DNA of 64,000 nucleotides from Psychroflexus salarius. Its GTDB lineage: Bacteria; Bacteroidota; Bacteroidia; Flavobacteriales; Flavobacteriaceae. Below are positions 10,405 through 18,748 of the stretch, piece by piece. A program made the translations under genes and the position numbers. The stretch's first letter is position 1. The number at the start of each line of letters is the position of its first letter. The stretch is taken from NCBI RefSeq assembly GCF_900129035.1, contig NZ_FQTW01000004.1, positions 62,001 through 126,000 of the forward strand, in the 5' to 3' direction. The notes under the pieces are model-generated. The model had not been told where the DNA came from and searched no databases. It saw nothing but the letters and a program-made list of their open reading frames with translations.

Positions 10405-11013
10405 ATGGCATTCGAATTACCAAAACTAGATTATGCTCATGATGCTCTTGAGCCACATATCGACGCAAAAACTATGGAAATACACCATGGAAAACATCAT
10501 AATGGTTATACCACTAAATTAAATGCAGCCATTGAAGGTACAGATCTTGAAGGAAAATCTATTGAAGAGATTTTAGAAAATTTAGACCATACTAATTCAG
10601 CTGTTAGAAATAATGGTGGTGGATTTTACAATCACAGTTTATTCTGGAAAGTGATGTCTCCAAATGGAGGCGGAAAACCAAGTGGAGACTTAGCTAATGC
10701 TATTGATAAAGCCTTTGGAGATTTTGATAGTTTTAAAGAGGCGTTTTCAAAAGCAGCAGCCACACAATTTGGCTCTGGTTGGGCTTGGCTTTGTGTTCAC
10801 GAAGGCGGTCAAGTTGAAGTTTGCTCTACACCAAACCAAGACAACCCTTTAATGCCGAATGTTGGTTGTGCAGGTACACCAATTTTAGGAATTGATGTAT
10901 GGGAACATGCTTATTATTTAAACTACCAAAACAAAAGACCAGATTATATTGAAGCTTTCTTCAATGTAATTAATTGGGACGAAGTTTCTAAGAGATATGA
11001 AGCTAATAAGTAA
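10405..11013 (+). CDS. sodA: Superoxide dismutase, Mn-type of the Fe/Mn family
   Basis: 202 residues, standard for bacterial Fe/Mn superoxide dismutase, which converts superoxide to oxygen and hydrogen peroxide. All four metal ligands are visible: His27 (EIHHGKHH), His77 ([11 protein letters not shown]), Asp164 and His168 (DVWEHAYY). The residues that separate the metal classes look Mn-like: Gly-Gly before FYNH, and Gln145 in the PNQDNPLM segment. Metal preference cannot be proven from sequence and cambialistic enzymes exist. No signal peptide is present, so it is cytoplasmic. A strong terminator follows at once, so the gene is monocistronic. Confidence 0.95.
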   Translation: MAFELPKLDYAHDALEPHIDAKTMEIHHGKHHNGYTTKLNAAIEGTDLEGKSIEEILENLDHTNSAVRNNGGGFYNHSLFWKVMSPNGGGKPSGDLANAIDKAFGDFDSFKEAFSKAAATQFGSGWAWLCVHEGGQVEVCSTPNQDNPLMPNVGCAGTPILGIDVWEHAYYLNYQNKRPDYIEAFFNVINWDEVSKRYEANK

Positions 11014-11034
11014 TTAATTACTCCCTAATAAATT

Positions 11035-11065
11035 AAAGCCATCTGTTAATCAGATGGCTTTTTAT
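11035..11065 (+). terminator. Bidirectional terminator between sodA and the glycosyltransferase gene
   Basis: An 11-bp perfect stem (AAAGCCATCTG / CAGATGGCTTT) with a TTAAT loop is followed by T-rich sequence on the plus strand. The loop contains the stop codon of the convergent minus-strand gene (11046-11048), so one hairpin serves both transcripts. Confidence 0.8.
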
Positions 11066-12101
11066 TTAAAAAGGTTTTAATTCGCTCTGAAATCGAACTT
11101 GGCAAGATACTTTCTGCAACGTGTTCATAACCATCAATCATTTTATTACCATAAACTGAAAGCGGTAAAAGCGGGTATTGATTTAAATCTGGTAAAAATT
11201 GATCATCTTTGGTTTGCTTGTAAGGTGCAAATCCAGTTGCAGGATGAGTTGTAACCCAAACCGTCATCACTTTAACACCAAACATAGCTGCTAAATGTCC
11301 ATTACCACTATCCATAGATAACATCAAATCTAAATTTGAGATTAAGGCTAACTCATCTTCAAAATTGAATTTTCCCGCAACAGAAAAACAATTATGATGA
11401 GAATTAGAGAGCTGATTTAACGCATTAACTTCAGCTTCACCACCACCAAATAATAAAATCTTTGTATGTGGTGCTAATTCTTTAATCACTTTTTCCAATA
11501 GATTTAGTGGATATTGTTTCGCTTTATGAGCTGCAAAAGGTGCTACACCTATAATTATTTCTTCATCAAAATTAAACGGAATTTGTTGAAGAATGGAACT
11601 TGGGATTGTTAGCTTTACATCAAGTTCTAACTTAGACAAATCGACTTTCAATTTATACCGTTTTAAAGCAGAAGCATAGCGTTCGTGAGTAGATTTAAGC
11701 GCTTTTAGTTTTTTATTAGAATTCAGTTTTGTCAGTGCACGCTTTTGTTTGCGGCCTTTTCTAAAACGTCTGTAATCGAAACCGCGTAATTTTAAAAATC
11801 CGCAGATTAAACGTGATCGCAATACATTATGCAAATCAACAACATAATCAGGCTTTATCTGACTAATTTCAGAAGACAATTGCCATAGACCTTTAATACC
11901 TTTATGCGTTGTCTTAACTTTTGCCTCGATGACATTTACTTCTGGTAAGTGCAAAAAAAGCTTCCCAAAGAAAGCTTTTGTTACTATTGTAATTTTTAAG
12001 TTTGGGTTTTGTTGCAATGCCGCTTTAATAACGGGAACTGTCATTGCCACATCACCCATTGCCGACAATCGAATTAATACCAGATGTTGGCGTGATTTCA
12101 T
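11046..12101 (-). CDS. Glycosyltransferase family 9 (heptosyltransferase-like)
   Basis: 351 residues. The N-terminus LVLIRLSAMGDVAMTVPVI is the GT9 nucleotide-sugar glycosyltransferase start (compare RxxxxGDxxxxxP in WaaC/WaaF). The second Rossmann domain has IGVAPFAAHKAKQYP and the donor-site stretch MDSGNGHLAAMFGVKVMTVW. The GT9 family adds heptose or related sugars to the lipopolysaccharide core. The acceptor and sugar here are unknown, and no other LPS-core genes are adjacent. A highly basic loop near residues 115-140 may favour membrane association. The start codon overlaps the stop of the DUF4254 gene as TAATG, so the two are translationally coupled. Family call strong, substrate unknown. 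Confidence 0.88.
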   Translation of the reverse strand: MKSRQHLVLIRLSAMGDVAMTVPVIKAALQQNPNLKITIVTKAFFGKLFLHLPEVNVIEAKVKTTHKGIKGLWQLSSEISQIKPDYVVDLHNVLRSRLICGFLKLRGFDYRRFRKGRKQKRALTKLNSNKKLKALKSTHERYASALKRYKLKVDLSKLELDVKLTIPSSILQQIPFNFDEEIIIGVAPFAAHKAKQYPLNLLEKVIKELAPHTKILLFGGGEAEVNALNQLSNSHHNCFSVAGKFNFEDELALISNLDLMLSMDSGNGHLAAMFGVKVMTVWVTTHPATGFAPYKQTKDDQFLPDLNQYPLLPLSVYGNKMIDGYEHVAESILPSSISERIKTFLNKKPSD

Positions 12102-12709
12102 TATTTTTTGCTACGTAGAACAGGATTTAACTCGTCGTCATTATACATTTTCATTTGCTTGTAAACTTTCATGTATTTTTCACCTTTAGCAATATCGTCA
12201 AGTAATTGGTCAACAGCTGTAGATAAATCAACACGTTGTTCAAGCAGAATATTTAATTTATTTTGGCAAGTTGTTTTGTGCTCTTCTGATGCATCACTTC
12301 GGTTAGACTCTTCAGCCATGTGATAGATTTTTAAAGCTAATATCGATAGCCTATCAATTCCCCAAGCAGGACTTTCTGTGTTAATTTTTGCATCGGGTTT
12401 AACCTGAACATCTTTGTACTTATCAAGAAAATAGCTATCAATAAATTCAACCGTATCTGTACGATCTTGATTAGAAGCATCAATCTTTCTCTTAAGAATC
12501 AAAGCATCTTTAGCATTAATTTCTGGATCACGAATTAAATCTTCATAATGCCATTGTACGGTATCAATCCAGCATTTACGGTATAATAAGTGTTCAATTA
12601 AATGCGACTCTCGATTATAAGGATTATTAAAGTCCTGATTTACAGTATCTTTAATATGATAAGTATCTATAACTTCTTTAAAAATTTGGTTGGCTTGTTT
12701 TGAAAACAT
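12101..12709 (-). CDS. DUF4254 domain-containing protein
   Basis: 202 residues, no signal peptide or membrane segment, rich in charged residues and predicted mostly helical. The segment HLIEHLLYRKCWIDTVQWHYEDLIRDPEI-type (residues about 35-65), followed by KRKIDASNQDRTDTVEFID, is typical of the DUF4254 family of Bacteroidota. No biochemical function is established for that family. It is often found beside a family 9 glycosyltransferase, and here it overlaps that gene by one base (TAATG), so a role in LPS or surface-sugar assembly is a guess from context. A TATATTTG-type -7 match (12731-12724) lies 15 bases upstream. Confidence 0.85.
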   Translation of the reverse strand: MFSKQANQIFKEVIDTYHIKDTVNQDFNNPYNRESHLIEHLLYRKCWIDTVQWHYEDLIRDPEINAKDALILKRKIDASNQDRTDTVEFIDSYFLDKYKDVQVKPDAKINTESPAWGIDRLSILALKIYHMAEESNRSDASEEHKTTCQNKLNILLEQRVDLSTAVDQLLDDIAKGEKYMKVYKQMKMYNDDELNPVLRSKK

Positions 12710-12754
12710 AAACTGATTTTTAGCAAATATATCTAATTGAAACGAATTAGCGTA

Positions 12755-13579
12755 TTAACCTAATCCAACATCTAAAGTCATCATCACTAAAAAGCCGCCA
12801 ATAAATCCTAAAGTTGCAATATCAGTATTACGTTCGAGTTGTGATTCTGGTACAACTTCTTCTATTACGACAAAAATCATAGCTCCGGCTGCAAAACATA
12901 GTGCATAAGGTAAAATTGGCTCAAAGGATAACACAGCCCAAGCACCTAATACCGCTGCAAAAGGCTCAACAATAGCAGATAAGTGTCCATAATGAAAACT
13001 TTTCCAGCGGCTTAAGCCAAGACCACGTAAAGGCATTGCTACAGAAAAGCCCTCAGGAAAGTTTTGTAAGCCAATCCCTAATGCTAATGCTACTGCACCA
13101 CCAATACTAGCGCCTTCAAGACCTGCTGCCGCTCCGCCAAACAATACACCAACTGCTAAACCTTCAGGTATATTATGTAATGTAATTGCTAACGTAAGTA
13201 GAACAGATTTGTGCCATTTTGTTTTTACGCCTTCTTTTCTATTTTCTTTAAAATTAATGTGTAAATGAGGTAGAACTTTATCTAAACCAAAAATAAAAAG
13301 CGCACCGAGTGAAAAGCCTACAAAAGCTGGAATTACTTTTATAAAACCTTCGCCTTCACTCATTTCAATTCCAGGCGCTAACAAACTCCAAAAACTAGCG
13401 GCTACCATAACGCCTCCAGTAAAACCAAGCATACCATCAAAAAGCTTACGGTTCATATCTTTAAATAAAAACACTAAAGATGCACCTAAACCTGTCACTA
13501 GCCATGTAAAGATTGTTGCTATGAGGGCTGCCATAACTGGATCTTGAGCTTCAAAAAAAGAAATTATTTGTTCCATCAC
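12755..13579 (-). CDS. ZIP family metal transporter
   Basis: 274 residues with about eight hydrophobic segments. The ZIP signature is clear in the two metal-binding helices: TLHNIPEGLAVGVLFGG (TM4) and GLQNFPEGFSVAMPLRG (TM5). The loop between TM3 and TM4 contains HLHINFKENRKEG, a short histidine-bearing stretch. Members of this GufA/ZupT-like subgroup import divalent metals such as zinc, manganese or iron, and the ion cannot be read from sequence. The start overlaps the stop of the DtxR-type regulator gene by one base (TGATG). That strongly suggests metal-dependent control of this importer by its neighbour and makes manganese or iron the likelier substrates. Confidence 0.92.
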   Translation of the reverse strand: MMEQIISFFEAQDPVMAALIATIFTWLVTGLGASLVFLFKDMNRKLFDGMLGFTGGVMVAASFWSLLAPGIEMSEGEGFIKVIPAFVGFSLGALFIFGLDKVLPHLHINFKENRKEGVKTKWHKSVLLTLAITLHNIPEGLAVGVLFGGAAAGLEGASIGGAVALALGIGLQNFPEGFSVAMPLRGLGLSRWKSFHYGHLSAIVEPFAAVLGAWAVLSFEPILPYALCFAAGAMIFVVIEEVVPESQLERNTDIATLGFIGGFLVMMTLDVGLG

Positions 13580-14232
13580 TAAACTTTAATATAAATATTA
13601 ATTGTTACCATTGTTGAAACTCTTAGCGTTTGATCTTCAATTTTAAGAAGCATCGATCCATCAAAATCCTCTTTATCGAGTATTTCAATAGATTTACCTA
13701 AAGCAATATTATTTTTATCTAAATATTTCAGAAATTCTGAAGAACTATCTTTTACACCTACTAAGGTACCTTTTTCACCTATTGATAAATCAGAAAGTAA
13801 GATTTTGTTAGCCACTTGAAAATTACCTTTAGCATCTGGTATTGGATCACCATGCGGATCTCTTTTTGGATAATTCAAGAATTTATCTAACTCTAAAATT
13901 AATTTTTCAGACTTAATATGTTCTAACTCTTCCGCGACTTCATGCACTTCATCCCATGAGAAGTCAAGTTTTTCAACTAAAAACACTTCCCATAATCTAT
14001 GTTTTCTTATAATTTTTAGCGCTGTTTCGCGTCCAGTTTCAGAGAGATAAACACCTTGATATTTTTTATAAATAACCAGTTTTTTTTCTGACAACTTTTT
14101 AATCATATCAGTAACAGACGAAGCTTTAGTTTGCATTTCTTCTGCTAATGCATTTGTACTAACACCTGATTGTGGGTGCTTTTGTAGATGAAAAATTGCT
14201 TTTATGTAATTTTCTTCAGATAATGAAAACAT
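13579..14232 (-). CDS. DtxR/MntR family metal-dependent transcriptional regulator
   Basis: 217 residues. The N-terminal winged helix (residues about 1-65: NYIKAIFHLQKHPQSGVSTNALAEEM...KASSVTDMIKKL) is followed by the metal-binding dimerisation region, with HRLWEVFLVEKLDFSWDEVHEVAEELEHI carrying the conserved Glu/His ligands (about residues 78-107). A C-terminal FeoA/SH3-like domain (about 145-217) gives DtxR/IdeR length rather than the shorter MntR. Such proteins repress metal uptake when Fe(II) or Mn(II) is plentiful. It is followed with a one-base overlap by the ZIP transporter gene, and an 18-bp palindrome lies about 75 bases upstream, so autoregulation of a two-gene operon is likely. Confidence 0.92.
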   Translation of the reverse strand: MFSLSEENYIKAIFHLQKHPQSGVSTNALAEEMQTKASSVTDMIKKLSEKKLVIYKKYQGVYLSETGRETALKIIRKHRLWEVFLVEKLDFSWDEVHEVAEELEHIKSEKLILELDKFLNYPKRDPHGDPIPDAKGNFQVANKILLSDLSIGEKGTLVGVKDSSSEFLKYLDKNNIALGKSIEILDKEDFDGSMLLKIEDQTLRVSTMVTINIYIKV

Positions 14233-14305
14233 AAACAGTTTTTAAGCAAACAAAATTAATAATTTTATTGAAATACATAAAGCATTTAGTTGTGCATATT
14301 TAAAT

Positions 14306-14323
14306 TTTTAGTTTTAACTAAAA
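14306..14323. promoter_or_regulatory. Candidate DtxR/MntR operator palindrome
   Basis: TTTTAGTTTTAACTAAAA is a perfect 18-bp inverted repeat (TTTTAGTT, TT, AACTAAAA), 74 bases upstream of the regulator start codon. It resembles known MntR/DtxR-type boxes built on TTAGGTTAACCTAA-like half-sites. It is the only long palindrome seen in the 297-base gap 14233-14529. That gap also carries TATATTTG at 14498-14505, a possible -7 box for the DUF2721 gene on the plus strand. Confidence 0.45.
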
Positions 14324-14529
14324 TAAATAATTTTTAAGCTCATTTAATCTCAATAATTCGTTTAAAATTAAACTATAAGAGGTTATAAAACCTTAAATTA
14401 AAGTCAGAAATTAGTGGAAATGAACACGAATTAATGGATATAAGTCTGTCCAGCTCTTTTAAAAACAATTCTATTTTAAGAATCAAAAAAGCCTATCTAT
14501 ATTTGGCTAATTAAATTAATAAAAGTAAA

Positions 14530-14919
14530 ATGGAAATTTCATTAACTACGCCAGCTCTTCTTTTTCCAGCAATTTCATTATTATTACTCGCTTACACAAA
14601 CCGGTTTTTAACTATTGCGGGTTTGATTAGAAATTTACATAAAAGCTATATAGAAACGTCAGATGTTAATATTAAAGCGCAAATTGGTAATTTGAAACGA
14701 CGTGTTTACCTTATAAAAAACATGCAAAGCTTCGGCATATTTAGCCTATTGCTTTGCGTGTTAAGTATGTTTCTGATTTATGAAAGTTTACAAACTTGGG
14801 GAAGTATAATCTTCGGGATATCACTCGTGCTTCTTATGGTATCACTTATTTTATCAATTATTGAAATTCAAATAAGTGTTAAAGCCTTAAATATTCAATT
14901 AGAGCGTATGGAAAATTAA
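14530..14919 (+). CDS. DUF2721 domain-containing membrane protein
   Basis: 129 residues with three hydrophobic segments (about 5-25, 65-85 and 92-113). The N-terminal pattern TPALLFPAISLLLLAYTNRFL followed by a conserved basic LIRNLHKSY helix fits the DUF2721 family, small inner-membrane proteins of unknown function widespread in bacteria. It has its own possible promoter upstream and converges with the ankyrin gene. The two coding regions overlap by four bases (14916-14919). No function can be proposed. Confidence 0.85.
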   Translation: MEISLTTPALLFPAISLLLLAYTNRFLTIAGLIRNLHKSYIETSDVNIKAQIGNLKRRVYLIKNMQSFGIFSLLLCVLSMFLIYESLQTWGSIIFGISLVLLMVSLILSIIEIQISVKALNIQLERMEN

Positions 14920-15434
14920 TCTTTAAGTAAATCAATTAAAGTTTGATTTTGTCTATTTTCAGCTATTTGTAATGGTGTTTTACCTGCTTTGTCTGCAATA
15001 GATTTATCAGCATTATTTTTTAATAGCAACTTCACTAAGTCGATTTTATTAAAAGTAACAGCAAATGCCAAAGCAGTTTGACCTTGTGAATTTTGGATAT
15101 TAGGGTTAGCGCCTTTATTCAATAGCAACTCAACCATATTTTGATGATTTTTAAAAACTGCTCCCATTAAAGCTGTGTTTCCTGACCCATCTTGAGCATC
15201 TATAGTTGCACCTTTCTCAATTAAAAATTTAGTAGCTTTAATTTGATTATTATAAACAGCTAGTACCAAAGGTGCAAATCCCATAGTATTAGTTGAGTTT
15301 ATCGCCTCAGGATTTGATTTAACTAGAGTTTCAATTTGATTGATATCACCGCTTCTTGCAGCATCAAAAATACTTTGTGCCTTTGAAGTTGATAATCCTA
15401 ATATTAAAAGTAAACTTAAATAAATATTTTTCAT
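14916..15434 (-). CDS. Periplasmic ankyrin repeat protein
   Basis: 172 residues. It has a Sec signal peptide (MKNIYLSLLLILGLSTSKAQS) followed by four to five ankyrin repeats (residues about 25-170) with the typical G.tpL..Av......v..LL..GA..n pattern, for example NTALMGAVFKNHQNMVELLLNKGA. Exported ankyrin proteins of this size resemble AnkB of Pseudomonas, which protects periplasmic catalase from oxidative stress. Here the upstream gene on the same strand is a peroxiredoxin, which fits an oxidative-stress theme but is only circumstantial. A terminator-like hairpin at 15448-15476 separates them, so they may be transcribed independently. Confidence 0.88.
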   Translation of the reverse strand: MKNIYLSLLLILGLSTSKAQSIFDAARSGDINQIETLVKSNPEAINSTNTMGFAPLVLAVYNNQIKATKFLIEKGATIDAQDGSGNTALMGAVFKNHQNMVELLLNKGANPNIQNSQGQTALAFAVTFNKIDLVKLLLKNNADKSIADKAGKTPLQIAENRQNQTLIDLLKD

Positions 15435-15447
15435 CTGTTATAAATTT

Positions 15448-15476
15448 AAAAAAAAGGGCCAATTAAGACCCTTTTT
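15448..15476 (-). terminator. Terminator after the peroxiredoxin gene
   Basis: AAAAAGGG and CCCTTTTT form an 8-bp stem around a short AT-rich loop, with extra A residues at 15448-15450 giving a U-run on the minus-strand transcript. It lies 19 bases beyond the peroxiredoxin stop and upstream of the ankyrin gene. Confidence 0.65.
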
Positions 15477-15494
15477 AAATTGTTGCTACATTAA

Positions 15495-16163
15495 TTATAA
15501 ATCTAGATTTTTCTTAGCAAGATACCAAGAAGTTTTTTCTACAGAATCATCAGCTAATCGCGCATTATATTCATCTAAATTTTTTGGTGGTGGTACAATT
15601 GCTTTATCTCCTTTTTTCCAATCTAACGGACAAGCAACACCATGTTTATCTGAAACTTGTAAAGCTTCAAGTGCTCTTAAAATTTCATCCATATTTCGAC
15701 CTACATTTAGTGGGTAATACATCACTAATCTTATTTTCTTTGTAGGATCAATAAAAAATACGGCTCTAACAGCTGCAGTTTCGCTTTCATTTGGCTGTAA
15801 CATTCCATATTTTTTAGACACTTTCATATCTATATCAGCAATAATCGGGAAGTCAAAATAAACGCCTGTGGTTTGCTTAACATTATCTACCCAACCTAAA
15901 TGTGCATGAATGCTGTCTATGCTTAAACCTAAAAGTTCTGTGTTTAAAGCATCAAATTCGGCTTTGCGAGTTGCAAAACCACTCATTTCTGTGGTACAAA
16001 CTGGCGTAAAGTCTGCTGGATGAGAAAACATCACAATCCATTTATCTTTTGCAAAGTCAGACATTTTAATGTTTCCTTTAGTCGTAACAGCTTCAAAATC
16101 TGGAGCTTGATCTCCAATTCTTGGCATCGTATTAATTTCTGTAATTTGATTTTCTGTTTCCAT
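15495..16163 (-). CDS. Peroxiredoxin, 1-Cys Prx6 family
   Basis: 222 residues, thioredoxin fold. The peroxidatic motif HPADFTPVCTTE places the catalytic cysteine at residue 56. The longer C-terminus, with YPLNVGRNMDEILR and GVACPLDWKKGDKAIVPPP, is typical of the Prx6 subfamily (about 215-225 residues) rather than AhpC. It reduces hydrogen peroxide and organic hydroperoxides in the cytoplasm. A second cysteine near residue 183 (ACPLDW) is common in prokaryotic Prx6 and may give disulfide chemistry. CAAATGTA at 16193-16200 reads TACATTTG on the minus strand, a -7 box match about 30 bases upstream. Confidence 0.93.
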   Translation of the reverse strand: METENQITEINTMPRIGDQAPDFEAVTTKGNIKMSDFAKDKWIVMFSHPADFTPVCTTEMSGFATRKAEFDALNTELLGLSIDSIHAHLGWVDNVKQTTGVYFDFPIIADIDMKVSKKYGMLQPNESETAAVRAVFFIDPTKKIRLVMYYPLNVGRNMDEILRALEALQVSDKHGVACPLDWKKGDKAIVPPPKNLDEYNARLADDSVEKTSWYLAKKNLDL

Positions 16164-16311
16164 AATATTTATTTTTTAAAATTATTTGAATACAAATGTA
16201 ATAGTATTTAACTATCTTAAATTGATAACTCAATTGATTTAACTTATAGTGATATAAGACTTTCCATAAAACTGATTTTTATCATAAATACCCATAAATT
16301 ATTATCTTGTA

Positions 16312-16325
16312 GTAACTTAGGTTAC
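16312..16325. promoter_or_regulatory. Short inverted repeat upstream of the RND efflux operon
   Basis: GTAAC-TTAG-GTTAC is a perfect 5-4-5 inverted repeat 46 bases before the TolC-like start and 22 bases before the -7 box. It would therefore cover the -33 region. It could be a repressor or activator site, but no cognate regulator is encoded nearby and a repeat this short may be chance. Confidence 0.25.
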
Positions 16326-16347
16326 ATTTCACAAACTGACTACACCT

Positions 16348-16355
16348 TAAATTTG
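16348..16355 (+). promoter_or_regulatory. Candidate -7 box of the RND efflux operon
   Basis: TAAATTTG matches TAnnTTTG, 16 bases before the first gene of the operon. No TTG lies at the expected distance upstream, so activation or weak basal activity is possible. Confidence 0.4.
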
Positions 16356-16371
16356 CACTAAATTTTAGAAA

Positions 16372-17673
16372 ATGAGATTTATAATTTACAGTTTAAGTCT
16401 AATGTTTAGTTTAGGAATTTGGGCTCAAGAATCCAAATACTTACATCTAGATAGCTTATTAAGTAAAGTTGAGAGCAACAACCTAAAACTTCAAATTTCA
16501 GCTGCTCAAACTAAAGCGGCTAAAAGTGAGTATCAACAATCTAATGCTGTTTTTTTACCAAATATTTCAGCCAATTACAGTGTTATTAGTACAACTAATC
16601 CACTTATGGCTTTTGGCTCAAAACTAAATCAAGAAATTTTAACGCAAAATGATTTCAATCCAGCCTTATTAAATGACCCTGATCGCATAGAAAATTTTTC
16701 AACAACTATAAGTGTTGAGCAAGGTTTACTAAATTTTGACAAATTTGCTGAAAGAAAAGCTGCTAAGTACGCTTATTTAGCACAACAATACCAAGGCGAA
16801 CGACTCAAACAAGCTTTAAATCTTGAAACTAAAACAAGTTTCATGCAGCTTCAATTAGCTTATAAAAACCGCGATGTCATGAAAAAAGCACTTAAAACGG
16901 CTGAAGCATACTTAAAACAAATCACTGATTTCTATGATGAAGGCTTAGTCCAAAAAGCTGATGTATTAGCCGTAAATATTCGCGTAAATGATCTAGAAAC
17001 GAAGGTTGATCAAGCTGAAGCTAGCATTAAAAATATATCAGATCAATTGGCATTTTTAATGCAAGACAATTCTGAGGTGGTTTACATACCAAAAACTAAG
17101 CTCAATTTAAAATTACACCAAACCAACAATCAAAATGCGCTTGAATCAAGAGCCGATTTACAAGCTATCAATCTAGGGGTTCAAGCGCAAGAGCAATTAC
17201 TAAAATCAAACCAGCTTAGTTACTTACCTCGCCTTAATGCCTTTGGTAATTTACAATTGTTTGATGATGAATTTCTTCAAGCTGATGCGCAAGGCTATTT
17301 AGTGGGTGTTCAATTAAAATGGGACATTTTTAAAGGTTACCAACGTATTGCTAAAACCAAAACAGAAAAAGCAAAACTTAACATTGCAAAATTAGAAGCG
17401 AAAGCCTATCAAGACGAAGCTCAAAACGAAATAAAGTCTACAAAACGTCAACTTGATAATCTCAGTAAAGCCATTACAACAGCTCAAATAAGCGTAAATC
17501 AAGCTAAAGAAGCCTTGCGTATTATTGAAGACCGTTTCGATGAAGGACTTGAAAAATCCAGTGATGTATTAGCAGCTCAATCCAAAGTTGAGTTGCAAGA
17601 ACTCAAATACTTCCAAACCATATTTAATTACAATTATACAAGCTATTACCTCAACTTTTTAACCAACAATTAA
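16372..17673 (+). CDS. TolC family outer membrane efflux protein
   Basis: 433 residues with a signal peptide (MRFIIYSLSLMFSLGIWAQ). It has two outer-membrane-efflux (OEP) repeats: long heptad-rich helices around residues 25-75 and 130-215, then a matching set at about 245-280 and 340-420. Strand-forming segments lie between them (SYLPRLNAFGNLQLF; GVQLKWDIFKGYQRI). These are the alpha-barrel and beta-barrel parts of a TolC-like trimer that spans the periplasm and outer membrane. It is the first gene of a tight operon with the adaptor (4 bases later) and the RND permease, so it is the exit duct of that tripartite pump. Confidence 0.93.
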   Translation: MRFIIYSLSLMFSLGIWAQESKYLHLDSLLSKVESNNLKLQISAAQTKAAKSEYQQSNAVFLPNISANYSVISTTNPLMAFGSKLNQEILTQNDFNPALLNDPDRIENFSTTISVEQGLLNFDKFAERKAAKYAYLAQQYQGERLKQALNLETKTSFMQLQLAYKNRDVMKKALKTAEAYLKQITDFYDEGLVQKADVLAVNIRVNDLETKVDQAEASIKNISDQLAFLMQDNSEVVYIPKTKLNLKLHQTNNQNALESRADLQAINLGVQAQEQLLKSNQLSYLPRLNAFGNLQLFDDEFLQADAQGYLVGVQLKWDIFKGYQRIAKTKTEKAKLNIAKLEAKAYQDEAQNEIKSTKRQLDNLSKAITTAQISVNQAKEALRIIEDRFDEGLEKSSDVLAAQSKVELQELKYFQTIFNYNYTSYYLNFLTNN

Positions 17674-17677
17674 TCCT

Positions 17678-18742
17678 ATGAAATTTATTTATACAACTCT
17701 CGTTATTATAATCTTAGCTTTTGTAAGTTGCAATTCAGAAGAGGAGAACGTTTCAAAAACAGCAACCGAACCAATCACAGTTCAGGTTGAAAAAGTAAGC
17801 GCTTCTGATGAAAACACCTTAAAAACAAGCGGAAAAATAAAGGCCGTAAATCAAGCGCAAATAAGCACTCGAATGATGGGTTACATCGAGTCTGTTCCTG
17901 CAAAAGTAGGACAAGAAGTCCAAAAAGGCGATGTATTAGTCCAACTTAACAGTCAAGATTTAATAGCCAAAAAAGCACAAGCGCAAGCTCAAATTGCTAA
18001 AGCTAAAAGCCATTTACTAAACGTTGAAAAAAATTACAACCGTTTTAAAAACTTGTTGGAAAAGCAAAGCATCAGTCAAAAAGAATTTGACGACATTAAA
18101 ATGGCTTATCAAATGGCCAAAGAAAGTTTGAACGCTGCTCAACAAATGCAAGCTGAAGTTAATGCTCAACTCGGTTACAGCATTATTAAAGCACCTTTTA
18201 ATGGGACCATAACAAATATATTTGCAGAGGTAGGCAACTTAGCAAAACCAGGTGAGTATTTAGTTGAAATTGAGAATAACCAGCTTTTTGAAGTAAGTAC
18301 AAGTTTAGCTGAGAGTCAAATCAATAGGATTAGTATAAAAACTCCAGTTGAAGTAAATATACAAAGCATTGATGCCAAAGTTCCAGGTCAAATTACTGAA
18401 CTAGCATCTTCTGCAACTACTGCAGGACAATATGCTGTGAGCGTTCAATTAAACTCTAGTCCTGAAACCTTGAAATCTGGTATGTACGCTACCGTAGAAT
18501 TTCAAGTAAATAAAGCTACAACATCTCAACTCTACATCAAGTCTGATGCTATTGTAAAACAAGGCGAATTAAGAGGTGTTTATACCATAAGTTCACAAAA
18601 CACAGCCGTTTTAAATTGGCTGAAACTTGGTCCTAGAAAAGGTGATTTAATTGAGGTGATTAGTGGTTTATCAGCAAACGAAATCTACATTACTTCAGCT
18701 GAAGCTAAATTATATAATGGTGCTCCCATCGAGCAAAAGTAA
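17678..18742 (+). CDS. RND efflux periplasmic adaptor (membrane fusion lipoprotein)
   Basis: 354 residues. A lipoprotein signal ends in FVSC with the modified cysteine at residue 18, then a Glu/Thr-rich linker. It has the HlyD/AcrA layout: a beta-barrel strand, a lipoyl half-motif (residues about 60-90, STRMMGYIESVPAKVGQEVQKGD), a helical hairpin of about 65 residues rich in Ala and Gln (95-160), the second lipoyl half (IIKAPFNGTITNIFAEVGN), then the membrane-proximal domain. It links the TolC-like protein (upstream) and the RND permease (6 bases downstream). Confidence 0.93.
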   Translation: MKFIYTTLVIIILAFVSCNSEEENVSKTATEPITVQVEKVSASDENTLKTSGKIKAVNQAQISTRMMGYIESVPAKVGQEVQKGDVLVQLNSQDLIAKKAQAQAQIAKAKSHLLNVEKNYNRFKNLLEKQSISQKEFDDIKMAYQMAKESLNAAQQMQAEVNAQLGYSIIKAPFNGTITNIFAEVGNLAKPGEYLVEIENNQLFEVSTSLAESQINRISIKTPVEVNIQSIDAKVPGQITELASSATTAGQYAVSVQLNSSPETLKSGMYATVEFQVNKATTSQLYIKSDAIVKQGELRGVYTISSQNTAVLNWLKLGPRKGDLIEVISGLSANEIYITSAEAKLYNGAPIEQK

Positions 18743-18748
18743 AGAACT

